From Secundilactobacillus odoratitofui DSM 19909 = JCM 15043 (GTDB taxonomy: Bacteria > Bacillota > Bacilli > Lactobacillales > Lactobacillaceae), in the NCBI RefSeq assembly GCF_001434895.1, contig NZ_AZEE01000027.1:534233-598232 (forward strand): 64,000 nt of DNA, in the 5' to 3' direction. Under the pieces are notes generated by a model, which saw only the letters and a program-made list of their open reading frames with translations, had not been told where the DNA came from and made no database searches. Below are positions 25,977 to 35,457 of the stretch, piece by piece. The stretch's first letter is position 1; every line of letters begins with the position of its first letter. Made by a program: the position numbers and the translations under genes.

Positions 25977-27368
25977 TTAATTTGATCGCAAATCACCGCG
26001 GTGTCGAACGAGGTAGAATATTGTTGCCAATATTAGGACCGCTGCCCCAACAATCACCGAAACCCGGGTATCCGGGTTGATGAACATAAAGATGACGATC
26101 ACTAATAGCATGATGATGGCAAAGTAATTCGAGTACGGATAAAGCGGTAATTTAAATGGATGGCCCGTCATCACCATCTCATTATTTTTACGGAAACGTA
26201 ATTCGGCTAACAAAATGACAAACCAGGGAATCATTCCGGGCAGAACCGATGAACTGAACACCACCACAAACAAGTTAGCGGTTGACTGGCTATACATCGA
26301 CGCCACCATATCAAGGATAAAGCCAAGGAGAATACCACCAGAAATACCTAAAATCGCGGCATCTGGCACGATTCGTTTGGACAAGCGCCCCATAATTTTC
26401 GGCGCATCACCTTCGTGGGCCAGCTTATACAGCATCCGACTAGACGAATAAATACCAGAATTAGCACCTGATAACGCCGCCGTTAGAACCACAAAGTTAA
26501 TCACCGTTGCAGCAGCCGTGATACCAACTTTAGCGAAGGTTGAAACGAACGGTGACCCAATCGAGCCTAACTGGTTCCATGGATAGATCGTAACAATCAC
26601 AAAAATCGCGCCAACGTAGAAAATCAAAATTCTAAACAGGACCGATTTAACTGATTTGATAATCGCCTTTTGCGGATTCGCCACTTCCCCTGCTGAGATA
26701 CCAAGCAGTTCAATGCCTTGATATGACCCAACAATAATCGACATCGAGAAGAAAAAGCCACGGGCACCACCAGTAAAGAAACCGCCATGCGCCCATAGGT
26801 TACTAAACCCGACTGGATGACCGCCGTTACCAAGGCCGAAAAAAATCACCATAAACCCAAGTAAAATCATCATGATAATCGTGATGACTTTGATCATTGC
26901 AAACCAGAACTCAAGTGAACCATACGCTTTAGCACTGGCAAGGTTGGCTGAAACCAAGAATAAAATGATAATTAAACCACTCGTAAACGTATTAATGTTA
27001 GGCCACCAATACTTTAAATACTCCGTAGCGGCCACCACCTCTGACATGCCAACCACAATGTACTCGAAAACGTTGGCCCATTTTGCCAAGTAACCTGCGA
27101 GTGGGTGAACGTATTCGGTCGCATAATCGGCAAACGAACCAGTTCCAGGGTTGATGTAAATCATCTCACCCAACGCTCGCATCACAATGTATAAAATCAA
27201 ACCGACAAACATATAGGCAAGTAACACTGATGGCCCAGTCCACTTAATGGTTGCTGTAGACCCCATGAACAGGCCGACACCGATTGCCCCACCAAGGGAA
27301 ATCATTTCCATCTGACCAGCTGTCATCGAACGCTGTAAGGCTGGCGCTTGTTGCACTTTTCGTTTCAT
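25977..27368 (-). CDS. Amino acid permease (APC superfamily, AAT family)
   Basis: A 463-residue permease with twelve hydrophobic helices. The family signature is at the start: MEMISLGGAIGVGLFMGS, followed by GPSVLLAYMFVGLILYIVMRALGEM and GTGSFADYATEYV. The second conserved block, SYQGIELLGISAGEVANPQKAI, is also present. The group includes proline, GABA, asparagine and histidine permeases, so the substrate is not assigned. The ATG at 27368 is chosen because GGAGAG lies upstream. It is monocistronic. Confidence 0.9.
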   Translation of the reverse strand: MKRKVQQAPALQRSMTAGQMEMISLGGAIGVGLFMGSTATIKWTGPSVLLAYMFVGLILYIVMRALGEMIYINPGTGSFADYATEYVHPLAGYLAKWANVFEYIVVGMSEVVAATEYLKYWWPNINTFTSGLIIILFLVSANLASAKAYGSLEFWFAMIKVITIIMMILLGFMVIFFGLGNGGHPVGFSNLWAHGGFFTGGARGFFFSMSIIVGSYQGIELLGISAGEVANPQKAIIKSVKSVLFRILIFYVGAIFVIVTIYPWNQLGSIGSPFVSTFAKVGITAAATVINFVVLTAALSGANSGIYSSSRMLYKLAHEGDAPKIMGRLSKRIVPDAAILGISGGILLGFILDMVASMYSQSTANLFVVVFSSSVLPGMIPWFVILLAELRFRKNNEMVMTGHPFKLPLYPYSNYFAIIMLLVIVIFMFINPDTRVSVIVGAAVLILATIFYLVRHRGDLRSN

Positions 27369-27477
27369 TTTCTCTCTCCAAGTTAGTTCAAGTATACGGT
27401 TTAGCATAGCACAATTACGTATTTACCAGTAACCATTTCATTCAAGTAGAACAGTAAGTTTTGTCTGCCACTGTCAC

Positions 27478-27545
27478 TCCGACAAGCAACTTTGACCAGT
27501 TGCTGTGGGACCAGCTTCAGCCGAGTATAGTCCGCGTAATTCTGA
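27478..27545 (-). repeat. Structured intergenic repeat, copy 2 (partial)
   Basis: Read on the minus strand, this holds TACTCGGCTGAAGCTGGTCCCACAGCAACTGG, in pieces identical to copy 1 at 200-233 apart from three bases. An upstream CTGA...TCAG hairpin (to about 27572) matches the corresponding hairpin of copy 1. The left arm is not evident, so the copy is probably partial or broken by its neighbour. Confidence 0.65.
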
Positions 27546-27593
27546 AATGGCTGGACACACTCGGTTGTCAGAATGCATGATATGAGCCGGAGC

Positions 27594-27792
27594 GTCGCCA
27601 GCGCTTTTGGGTACTGGTGGCAGTGATAAATGTTGTTAGGTTGAAGTGAGACACAGAACCATCGTGTCTTGCTTCAAGCTTACAACATTGGACGGGGCAG
27701 AGACTCGGTTTCTGAGGCTCTGACTCGAGGCGGAAAACGCGAAGCGGTTGTAGCCGGTCCCACAGCCACGAGTACCCAAAAGCGCTGGCGAC
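27594..27792 (+). repeat. Structured intergenic repeat, copy 3
   Basis: The ends are a 28-base inverted repeat with one mismatch (27594-27621 against 27765-27792). An inner hairpin lies at 27629-27689, a second one at about 27698-27724, and then GAGGCGGAAAACGCG and AGCCGGTCCCACAGC at 27727-27767, as in copy 1. The arms share no sequence with copy 1 arms. No convincing gene overlaps it. Confidence 0.7.
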
Positions 27793-27846
27793 CGGAGGTG
27801 GCCGTTAAAGCTAACCAAGTTGACTATCTAAATAAATCCCAATCAC

Positions 27847-27891
27847 AAAAAATGCGCTGTCTACCATCACAGGCAAACACCGCATTAATTT
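27847..27891 (-). terminator. Rho-independent terminator
   Basis: AATGCGGTGTTTGCC and GGTAGACAGCGCATT form a stem with one mismatch and wobble pairs, followed on the minus strand by TTTTTTG. Confidence 0.75.
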
Positions 27892-27917
27892 AAAGTCGCC
27901 AAATAGCGAAACAATTT

Positions 27918-28292
27918 TTAGTTGGTAATATCTTTTTCAATTTCGTCCAGGTTACCATTGATGATTTTATCGCCTAATACTTCACCTAACTTGTGGAGCG
28001 CATCATCACGGGTCTTAACTTGATCCATATCGAAAATAATCGCAGCGATGTCACCACCGGCGTAATCAAAATCTTCGTGATAAATATAGCGACCAGCCGT
28101 TTCATCAACGAAATGTTGGTCCACCTTTTCACCTAAACCGTAAGCCCAGTCGAGGTCCTTCATCTCTGGAATGTCCTTGCGGGTGACGTAACCTTGCTTG
28201 GCAATCAGGTCGGCAGCCTTTTGAATCATTTCGTCCGTGTATTCAAAAGCCGGCTTGGTTGTTGCGCCCTTATCTGCACTTTTTGTTGCCAT
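27918..28292 (-). CDS. Hypothetical acidic protein
   Basis: A 124-residue soluble acidic protein that I do not recognise. It begins with a Lys/Ala/Thr-rich tail and holds a patch YTDEMIQKAADLIAKQGYVTRKDI that could be a small helical DNA- or protein-binding element. AAGGAG lies ahead of the ATG. It is monocistronic, between the repeat cluster and the divergent flavoprotein gene. Confidence 0.75.
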   Translation of the reverse strand: MATKSADKGATTKPAFEYTDEMIQKAADLIAKQGYVTRKDIPEMKDLDWAYGLGEKVDQHFVDETAGRYIYHEDFDYAGGDIAAIIFDMDQVKTRDDALHKLGEVLGDKIINGNLDEIEKDITN

Positions 28293-28381
28293 AACTAAGA
28301 TCTCCTTTGATTTGTGTTACAAGTCTAGTTTAGCACTGATTGGCAAGAATGGTCAGAATCTGCTGTGTGATTTCGCAAATT

Positions 28382-28396
28382 ATTAAAGCGCTTACG
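28382..28396. promoter_or_regulatory. Cre-like site upstream of the flavoprotein gene
   Basis: ATTAAAGCGCTTACG matches the WTGAAARCGYTTW form with one mismatch. It lies about 105 bases before the ATG. Confidence 0.4.
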
Positions 28397-28500
28397 TTTC
28401 TTTTCTAATGCAAACAATGACACCCGACTTTTCACCATTTCGTGATAAACTATACCATGTATACGCTAACATTTAACTCTAAAATAAAGGACGTAATCAA

Positions 28501-30402
28501 ATGGCAAACGATAAGCAAATTTTTAAGCCCGGCAAATACACCGTTACGGCAACTGGTCACAACGGGTCTTTCCCAATGGACGTGACTTTCTCCGAAGACC
28601 GGATCGAATCAATTGATATTGACGCTAAAAGTGAGACCCGTGGTATCAGCGACGTCGTTTACGATCGAATTCCTACCGCAATTGTCGACGGACAGACACT
28701 AAACGTTGATGCGGTGACTGGTGCTTCCGAAACCAGCCGTGGCATCTTAGACGGTGTCGCCGATGCAGTTAACCAAGCCGGTGGCGATGCTAGTGAGTGG
28801 CAAGCCCGTGATAAATACACGCCGGCAGTTGCTGAAAACACCGATTTGCAAACCGACGTTGTTATTATTGGTGGCGGTGGTGCTGGGCTGGCTGCGGCAG
28901 CAACGGCCCTCGACCAAGGACAAAAGGTTGTTTTACTCGAAAAAGCCCCTGCTCTTGGTGGCAACACCATCCGTACCGGTGGTCCAATGAACGCCGCTGA
29001 TCCGACCTGGCAAAACACTTTTGATGCACTACCAGGTGAGGACCAGACACTACAAAACCTATTAGACATGTCAGTCGATGACATTGACGAAGACTACCAA
29101 GCTGATTTCAAGACGTTACAAACTCAAATCAAAGCTTATTTTGAGGACATCAAGGGTAAGACCCCTTACTTGTTTGATTCAGTTGAACTACATCGCATCC
29201 AGACCTATCTCGGTGGTACTCGAACTGACTTACAAGGCAACCGCATTTATGGTAAATACAACTTAGTTAAAACCTTGACCGATAACGTACTTAAATCGCA
29301 AAAGTGGTTAGCGAAAATCGGCGTTAAATTTGACGAAAACGAAGTGACCATGCCAGTCGGTGCGCTTTGGCGGCGTGGTCATAAGCCAGTTGAAGATGCT
29401 GGCTTTGCCTACATTTCAGCATTAAGTGATTACGTGAAGCATAATGGCGGTGTGATCCTTACCGATAGTCCTGTCACTAAATTGCTCTACGCCAAGGGTG
29501 TTCTCAGTGGTGTCCTTGTTGAGAAGCCTGGTGACCATGCCTTTACCGTTCACGCTAGGGCCGTCATTCTTGCCTCTGGTGGCTTCGGGGCTAACACCAA
29601 ATTAGTCCAAAAGTACAACACTTACTGGAACAACATTGACGATGATATTGCCACCACCAACGCCCCAACCATCACGGGTGATGGGATTGCCTTGGCTGAA
29701 CACGTCAACGCCGACTTAACGGGCATGGGCTTTATTCAAATGATGCCCGTATCTGACCCAAAGACTGGCGAGCTCTTCTCTGGCATTCAGTGCCCACCGG
29801 CTAACTTCTTAATGGTTAACCAACAAGGTAAGCGTTTTGTAAACGAGTTTGCCGAACGTGACGTTCTTGCTCAAGCTGCGTTTGATAATGGTGGTCTCTT
29901 CTACCTCATCGCAGATAACGAAATCAAGAAGACGGCTTACAATACGAGTGAAGAACAACTTGAACAACAAGTTAAAGATGGCCGCTTATTCAAGGCTGAT
30001 ACACTGGCTGATTTAGCAAACCAAATTGGTGTGGATCCCGAGACACTTGAACAAACCGTTACTACCTACAACAGCTACGTTGACCAAGGTAGCGATCCAG
30101 ACTTTGGTAAAAACGTCTTTGATTTAAAAGTGACGCAAGCACCATTTTACGCAACGCCTCGTAAACCGGCCATTCACCACACCATGGGTGGCTTAACGAT
30201 TGATGAACACGCCCACGTCCTCGATAAGGCTGGCCAACCAATCAAGGGCCTCTACGCAGCCGGCGAAGTCGCTGGTGGTATTCATGCTGGTAACCGTTTG
30301 GGTGGTAATTCCTTAGCTGACATCTTTACCTTTGGACCGATTGCTGCCAAAACTGCTGGCGATGAACTCATTGACACCGTGACATCGGCATCCGTTCACT
30401 AA
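28501..30402 (+). CDS. Fumarate reductase-like FMN/FAD flavoprotein
   Basis: A 633-residue cytoplasmic flavoprotein without a signal peptide. An N-terminal FMN-binding domain (about 5-92) has [10 protein letters not shown], the site at which ApbE attaches FMN to Thr. An FAD domain follows ([14 protein letters not shown] at about 122). The catalytic Arg segment [10 protein letters not shown], the HHTMGGL motif and NRLGGNS are kept from soluble fumarate reductases. However, where fumarate reductases have His in IQAHPT, this protein reads IQMMPV. It may reduce another unsaturated acid, for example a hydroxycinnamate, urocanate or acrylate type substrate. Confidence 0.85.
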   Translation: MANDKQIFKPGKYTVTATGHNGSFPMDVTFSEDRIESIDIDAKSETRGISDVVYDRIPTAIVDGQTLNVDAVTGASETSRGILDGVADAVNQAGGDASEWQARDKYTPAVAENTDLQTDVVIIGGGGAGLAAAATALDQGQKVVLLEKAPALGGNTIRTGGPMNAADPTWQNTFDALPGEDQTLQNLLDMSVDDIDEDYQADFKTLQTQIKAYFEDIKGKTPYLFDSVELHRIQTYLGGTRTDLQGNRIYGKYNLVKTLTDNVLKSQKWLAKIGVKFDENEVTMPVGALWRRGHKPVEDAGFAYISALSDYVKHNGGVILTDSPVTKLLYAKGVLSGVLVEKPGDHAFTVHARAVILASGGFGANTKLVQKYNTYWNNIDDDIATTNAPTITGDGIALAEHVNADLTGMGFIQMMPVSDPKTGELFSGIQCPPANFLMVNQQGKRFVNEFAERDVLAQAAFDNGGLFYLIADNEIKKTAYNTSEEQLEQQVKDGRLFKADTLADLANQIGVDPETLEQTVTTYNSYVDQGSDPDFGKNVFDLKVTQAPFYATPRKPAIHHTMGGLTIDEHAHVLDKAGQPIKGLYAAGEVAGGIHAGNRLGGNSLADIFTFGPIAAKTAGDELIDTVTSASVH

Positions 30403-30451
30403 ACTTGATCCTACAGCTAACCTATTCGACTGAATTTAACAATTACCATCA

Positions 30452-30490
30452 AAATATCTCGCGCGACTCAGCGGTCGTACGAGATATTTA
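30452..30490 (+). terminator. Hairpin after the flavoprotein gene
   Basis: AAATATCTCG and CGAGATATTT with inner pairing form a stem of over 14 bp. The T-run is short, so termination efficiency is uncertain. Confidence 0.55.
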
Positions 30491-30682
30491 ACTGTTCCGG
30501 GACAAACCCGTATTATACGAACAGATTTCATAACATTTTCCGTATTTAAGCGATATCACCGGTTTTACTGCGATGAAACCAGAACAATTTCACGTCAACG
30601 CTTAAAAAAACACTAGTGAAGCTGTATAATGATTGGTAGACTCTTACTACTGATTACAAATGACGAAATGAGGAATGAATTC

Positions 30683-32038
30683 TTGGATAGTGGTCAGATA
30701 ATTATCAATTTGATTGTCATATTAATCACTTTCTTCTTCGCGGCCTTCTTTGTGGCCTGCGAATTTGCCTTGGTCCAATCACGACCAAGTGCGATTGAGG
30801 AGGCCTTGGAAAAAGGTGAAGGCTCCAAAAATCGACTAAAGCGCTCTTTAAAAATGGTAACAAACCTAAACGAGTACCTTTCAACCACCCAAGTTGGTGT
30901 TTCGGTTGCCGGAATCATTTTAGGTTGGCTGGGTGAATCAACCCTGTCTGCCATTTTAATTGATTTACTCAACGTGACACATACTAATCCGGGTGGTGCG
31001 ACCACCCATATCATTGGTGCCGTTTTTGGTGTGCTCTTTCTGACATACTTGGAAGTGGTTTTCACCGAAATCGTGCCTAAGAATATCTCAATTGATATGC
31101 CAATGCAGGTCATGCGCTACATTACAACGCCGCTACACTACTTCCACATCATGTTCTACCCGTTCGTGTGGTTGTTAAACATCTCTGCTAACGGTGTTGT
31201 CCGGTTGATGGGCTTACCTGTCGCCAATGAGAGCGATGAAGTTTTCTCTCAAGCTGAAATTTTAAACCTATCTCGTAATGCCGTTGAAGGCGGCGAGCTG
31301 GAAAAGAACGACTACGTTTACATGCAACGTGCCTTTGAATTAAACGACAAGGTTGCCAAAGATATCATGATCGACCGAACTGCGTTGATTGTGATCGATA
31401 TTACAGCTAACGTTAAGGAAGCCATTAACATGTACCTGCAGGAGAAGTTCTCCCGCTTACCAGTTGTGGCCGATGGCGATAAGGATAAGATTTTGGGTTA
31501 CGTCTATAACTACGACTTAATCCGACAGCAACAAGTCGATCCCACCATTCATATCGACAAGTTATTACGTAATATCTCGACCACGCCTGAATCGACGCCA
31601 ATCACAGAAGTACTCCAACAGATGATTCGTAAACGGACGCCTATCGTGGTAGTGGTTGATGAATACGGTGGGACTTCTGGTATCATCACCGATAAAGATA
31701 TTTACGAAGAACTCTTCGGTACCGTTCGCGACGAAATTGACGATGCCTCTAACGAAGATATCTTTAAGCAGCCAAATGGCACTTACCAAGTGAGTGGTAA
31801 GATGACCACCTATGATTTCGAACGTTACTTTGATACGGACATCAAGGAATTCGACACCAATGACGTGGTGACGTTGGCTGGCTCACTGTTGGACAACTAT
31901 CCAAACCTGAAGCAAGGTAGTGTCATTAAGATTGAAAACTTTGACTTTAAAGTCGTCGATTACGAAAATTCATTTGTGAACTGGTTTGAAGTTACCGTTC
32001 ATGAACCTGAACCAAAAACCGATGAAGACGATGATTAA
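30683..32038 (+). CDS. HlyC/CorC (CNNM) family protein with CBS domains
   Basis: A 451-residue membrane protein. The N-terminal CNNM domain (1-190) has about four hydrophobic segments (IINLIVILITFFFAAFFVACEFALV at the start). A tandem CBS pair follows (about 200-335; IMIDRTALIVIDI and TPIVVVVDEYGGTSGIIT), then a C-terminal CorC_HlyC domain. Homologues take part in magnesium or cobalt efflux or resistance; the hemolysin name is historical. The TTG at 30683 is chosen because GAGGA lies eight bases upstream and the protein then starts with the family's DSGQIIIN. Confidence 0.88.
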   Translation: MDSGQIIINLIVILITFFFAAFFVACEFALVQSRPSAIEEALEKGEGSKNRLKRSLKMVTNLNEYLSTTQVGVSVAGIILGWLGESTLSAILIDLLNVTHTNPGGATTHIIGAVFGVLFLTYLEVVFTEIVPKNISIDMPMQVMRYITTPLHYFHIMFYPFVWLLNISANGVVRLMGLPVANESDEVFSQAEILNLSRNAVEGGELEKNDYVYMQRAFELNDKVAKDIMIDRTALIVIDITANVKEAINMYLQEKFSRLPVVADGDKDKILGYVYNYDLIRQQQVDPTIHIDKLLRNISTTPESTPITEVLQQMIRKRTPIVVVVDEYGGTSGIITDKDIYEELFGTVRDEIDDASNEDIFKQPNGTYQVSGKMTTYDFERYFDTDIKEFDTNDVVTLAGSLLDNYPNLKQGSVIKIENFDFKVVDYENSFVNWFEVTVHEPEPKTDEDDD

Positions 32039-32040
32039 AC

Positions 32041-32073
32041 AAAAGCACTGGCGATAAACGCCAGTGCTTTTTC
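32041..32073 (+). terminator. Rho-independent terminator
   Basis: AAAAGCACTGGCG and CGCCAGTGCTTTTT form a perfect stem with a four-base loop. Confidence 0.92.
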
Positions 32074-32089
32074 TATTCTAAGAATCTTG

Positions 32090-32605
32090 CTACTTTACAC
32101 GATATACCGTGGTCTGCGTTGGTGATAACCAATTATCAGATACGTAGACACTTGTCCCAATTACACTCACAATAATCATAATCACAGACACCAAATATAT
32201 CACCTTGTACAAACTATTATACTTATTGTTGCGCCACATAATATAGATGGGTAACACGATACCCACTGGTGGCACTATCCCTGACACAAACGCTAACACC
32301 AACAGGAAAAGGCCCTCATCACGATTTTGATATAATTTAGGCGATAATTTCACGCTGGTTGTCTTTCGTTGAGTCTTATTCGCCTGGGTCGTCGTGTCTT
32401 CAACTGACCCTTTTAAAAGACTATCCACCGTCACGCCGTAAAGATCACTAATATATACTAGATTATCGAGATCCGGATAACCATGATCATTCTCCCACTT
32501 TGAAAACGACTGTCTGGACACATGAATAATCGTTGCCGCCTCATTTTGCGAAAGACCGGCCTTTTCGCGAGCTGCTTTCAACCGTTTCCCTAAGGACCCT
32601 TGCAT
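32090..32605 (-). CDS. XRE-family regulator with membrane tail
   Basis: A 171-residue protein with an XRE helix-turn-helix at 6-60 (AAREKAGLSQNEAATIIHV, SRQSFSKWENDHGYPDLDNL) and two hydrophobic helices near 100-120 and 130-150. It resembles in layout the XRE protein at 20770. The ATG at 32605 is chosen because GGAGGAG lies seven bases upstream. Confidence 0.87.
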   Translation of the reverse strand: MQGSLGKRLKAAREKAGLSQNEAATIIHVSRQSFSKWENDHGYPDLDNLVYISDLYGVTVDSLLKGSVEDTTTQANKTQRKTTSVKLSPKLYQNRDEGLFLLVLAFVSGIVPPVGIVLPIYIMWRNNKYNSLYKVIYLVSVIMIIVSVIGTSVYVSDNWLSPTQTTVYRVK

Positions 32606-32663
32606 CAAACTCTCCTCCATCAAACAAATCTGAATTATCGTCGTCTAAAACAGGATACCATAT

Positions 32664-32706
32664 CAAAAACCGCAAACATGAGAAATTCTCATATTTGCGG
32701 TTTTTG
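32664..32706. terminator. Bidirectional terminator
   Basis: AAAAACCGCAAACATGAGAA and its near-perfect complement form a 20-bp stem with T-runs on both sides. It serves the MocR-like gene on the minus strand. Confidence 0.88.
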
Positions 32707-32766
32707 GTTGGGTGACTCATTTTCATTTGGCTGGTCTTCAATCAAACAAAAGTCGGTACAATCGAC

Positions 32767-34215
32767 CTATTGCTTTGAAAGTTGTGCCTGAATCAGCTTG
32801 GCTAATTGTTTGATGCCAAATGAGAAGCTTGCTTCATCCGCATAGGCATACGACAACCGAATCTGATGGCTTGCACCGTGACCATAAACCGACCCTGGAT
32901 TAAGTAAGATTCCCTGTTCAGCAGCGCTATCAAATAATCGCTGTACAGAGACGGTGTCCGGCAACGTCAGCCAAATGTAAAAGCCACCTGCTGGCGTAGT
33001 CCAGCTGGCTAGTGTGCCCAGTTCCTGGGTGAGCACCATCAACGCATGATCACGACGCCGTTTTAACTGCGTACGAAAGTGCATCAAATATTGATCATAC
33101 GCTGGGTCGTTCAGTACCGAGGTCAACACAAGCTGTGATAACGAGCTGGCCCCATAGTCCGTTTGCATTTTAACATCTGCCAGCCGTTTGATAATTGGCT
33201 GCGGACCAACGATCCAGCCGATACGCATGCCCGGGGCCAGCGACTTAGAGATGGTCCCTAGGTATAAGACGTTACCCGCTTGATCCAAGGCCTTCAGCGG
33301 CTGTGGTGGTCGTTGTTCTAGCCATAAATCTTGATAGGCACTGTCTTCAATAATTGGTAGCTGGCGTTCCTGTGCGTACTTCATCAAATCGATGCGTCGT
33401 TGCTGGCTCATCACTTGTCCGGTCGGATTATCAAAAGTCGGGATGACGTAAAGTAGTCGTTGGTGTGTCGAAGGCGCGATATGCCAGTACTGCAAGCCTT
33501 CACCATCCGTTGGCAGGGACTTAAACTGAGCTTGCACCGACTGTAAGACCCGCAACGATTTCAAATAACTGACGGGTGTGGTGTACACCGTTGCCGCTTG
33601 TGCAAGTAGTGACACCGCAACTAACTGTAATGATTGCAGCGAGCCGGAGGTAATCAGGACGTTCTCAGCGGTTGTTTCGATTCCCCAGCTGGCTAATCGC
33701 TTGGCAAGCACCTGTCGTAATGGTAGGTAACCTTGAGGTGCCAAGTAATTCAGATTCGTCAGGTTGTCTGTGGCAGCCCGCATCGCGCGTTGCATCAGGG
33801 CCTTAGGAAAGAGGTCAGGGCCAATTTCACCCGTACTCAATCGGATTTTAGCCTGAGTTTCGATCTCATTAATGGTTTGAATGGTCCGCTGATTAGCCAC
33901 GAATTCACCAGCATCAATGTAGTGTTGCCAGTCAACCGGGGTCTGATGCACCATCGTTGACCAACTATTACTGGCAACGCGAGTGCCACCGCCAAATGCC
34001 GTGGTTAAAACACCGTCGTCCAGTAAAACCGTCATTGCTTTACTGATCGTGCTCCGATTGAGACTGAGTTGGGTTGCTAATTGTCGTTGCGAAGGTAACT
34101 GGGCACCAATTGGCCAATCCCCTGCTTGAATATGCTGCACACAAATGTTGACGAGCTGCTGATACACTGGTGTTTTACTCGTTAAATCTGGTTGCCAATT
34201 TAGTTCAATCACCAT
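32767..34215 (-). CDS. MocR-type (GntR/aminotransferase fusion) regulator
   Basis: A 482-residue protein with an N-terminal GntR winged helix (about 8-75; PVYQQLVNICVQHI, GAQLPSQRQLATQLSLNRSTISKAM) and a C-terminal class I aminotransferase-like domain (120-480) that binds PLP. The PLP lysine lies in YLGTISKSLAPGMRIGW. MocR regulators respond to PLP or amino acids and often control the divergent neighbour, here a LysE exporter. The ATG at 34215 is chosen because AAGGTAGG lies upstream. Only 36 bases separate the two starts. Confidence 0.92.
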   Translation of the reverse strand: MVIELNWQPDLTSKTPVYQQLVNICVQHIQAGDWPIGAQLPSQRQLATQLSLNRSTISKAMTVLLDDGVLTTAFGGGTRVASNSWSTMVHQTPVDWQHYIDAGEFVANQRTIQTINEIETQAKIRLSTGEIGPDLFPKALMQRAMRAATDNLTNLNYLAPQGYLPLRQVLAKRLASWGIETTAENVLITSGSLQSLQLVAVSLLAQAATVYTTPVSYLKSLRVLQSVQAQFKSLPTDGEGLQYWHIAPSTHQRLLYVIPTFDNPTGQVMSQQRRIDLMKYAQERQLPIIEDSAYQDLWLEQRPPQPLKALDQAGNVLYLGTISKSLAPGMRIGWIVGPQPIIKRLADVKMQTDYGASSLSQLVLTSVLNDPAYDQYLMHFRTQLKRRRDHALMVLTQELGTLASWTTPAGGFYIWLTLPDTVSVQRLFDSAAEQGILLNPGSVYGHGASHQIRLSYAYADEASFSFGIKQLAKLIQAQLSKQ

Positions 34216-34251
34216 ATCGCCTACCTTCACTTTTATTAAAGGAGTTTTATC

Positions 34252-34869
34252 ATGTTAAATTTATTCAAAGGGTTACTGTTCGGAATTGCGTACGTTGCGC
34301 CCATTGGGATGCAAAACCTCTACGTAATTAACACGGCGCTTGGTCAACCCAAGCGCCGCGCCTATTTGATCACCATGATCGTCATTTTGTTTGATATTTC
34401 GCTCTCACTGGCCTGCTTCTTTGGCGTCGGTCAGCTCTTAGCATCCGTCCCATTGTTAAAAATGCTACTGTGGCTTTGTGGTGGTAGCTTTGTAGCCGTT
34501 CTTGGGGTTCAACTCATGCGTTCATCCGCAACGCCACTTGACGTTGATGCGACACCAACCACGTTCCACTACCGTAAAGCAATCGCAGCCGCCTTCGCGA
34601 TTGCCTGGCTAAATCCACAAGCTATTCTAGACGGCACGCTGCTGCTTGGCGCGTTTCGAGCTTCACTGCCAGGTGTCAAGGGCGACCTGTTCGTCAGCGG
34701 TGTCGCATTGTCATCATTCATTTGGTTCACTGGCCTCACCACGATTGTCAGCCTGTTAAAATCTCAGCTGAACGCAAAAGTCTTAACCTGGATCAATCGC
34801 ATCTGTGGTGTCGTCATGTTAGGTTACGCCATCAAACTACTCAGTCAGTTTGCGCTAGCACTCTTCTAA
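34252..34869 (+). CDS. LysE/ArgO-family amino acid exporter
   Basis: A 205-residue membrane protein with six hydrophobic helices. The LysE family start is clear: GIAYVAPIGMQNLYVINTAL. Further conserved segments are AWLNPQAILDGTLLLGAF and the C-terminal helix pair. It would export a basic or other amino acid. AAAGGAG lies eight bases upstream of the ATG. It is divergent from the MocR regulator, and its stop codon abuts the stop of the convergent TetR gene with no spacer. Confidence 0.9.
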   Translation: MLNLFKGLLFGIAYVAPIGMQNLYVINTALGQPKRRAYLITMIVILFDISLSLACFFGVGQLLASVPLLKMLLWLCGGSFVAVLGVQLMRSSATPLDVDATPTTFHYRKAIAAAFAIAWLNPQAILDGTLLLGAFRASLPGVKGDLFVSGVALSSFIWFTGLTTIVSLLKSQLNAKVLTWINRICGVVMLGYAIKLLSQFALALF

Positions 34870-35457
34870 CTACAGACTACCATCTAGCCCATTGGCTGGG
34901 TTCAACACGAATTCCTGCAGCCGGTCACCAAACTGAATTACCGAATCATTCTTACCATTTCGTAACTGCCATAACAAGAACAGCATAACGTTGCTGGCGT
35001 ACAGGTCACTCAAGTAATCAAGCGGCAACTGAATTTTATCTGGCAATTCAACTCGCTGGAAATAATCATACGCCGTTTCCCGTAAAATTTGTTTGAAATT
35101 ACGTTCCAAATCGGCTGTTTCTGTATGAATATCAAACAGCTGTAACAAAATCTCACGATACTGGGTTAGGGCTAAAATTAAAACTTTAACGGTGTTCGAG
35201 CCAATCTCTGGTGTATGTATGCTAAACCGCTGATCAACAATGACTCGAAAGACATCGGTATACTCAGCCACTAATTTTTCCAGTAAGTCATATTTATCGT
35301 AATAGTGACTATAAAATGTCGACCGACCAATTCGTGCATGTTTACTAATGTCTTGTACTGTCATGGCCTTGAAGCCCTTTTCTTTCAGTAAGACAAAAAA
35401 GGCCTTCGTAATTTGCTCATTTGTCCTTCTGACGCGCAAATCTTGTTTCTCAGTCAT
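34870..35457 (-). CDS. TetR-family regulator
   Basis: A 195-residue regulator with an N-terminal TetR helix-turn-helix (about 10-56; ITKAFFVLLKEKGFKAMTVQDI, ARIGRSTFYSHYYDKYDLLEKL) and a helical ligand domain. The C-terminal half fits the DhaS-like/TetR_C_33 type. AGAGGTGAGAG precedes the ATG. Its target may be the divergent nrdI-nitroreductase pair 318 bases away; that is a guess from position. Confidence 0.9.
   Translation of the reverse strand: MTEKQDLRVRRTNEQITKAFFVLLKEKGFKAMTVQDISKHARIGRSTFYSHYYDKYDLLEKLVAEYTDVFRVIVDQRFSIHTPEIGSNTVKVLILALTQYREILLQLFDIHTETADLERNFKQILRETAYDYFQRVELPDKIQLPLDYLSDLYASNVMLFLLWQLRNGKNDSVIQFGDRLQEFVLNPANGLDGSL

Noticed and set aside
27636..27893. Short frames of 60-74 codons within the repeat cluster
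   Set aside because: Both lie in the inverted repeats, lack binding sites and show no protein-like composition.
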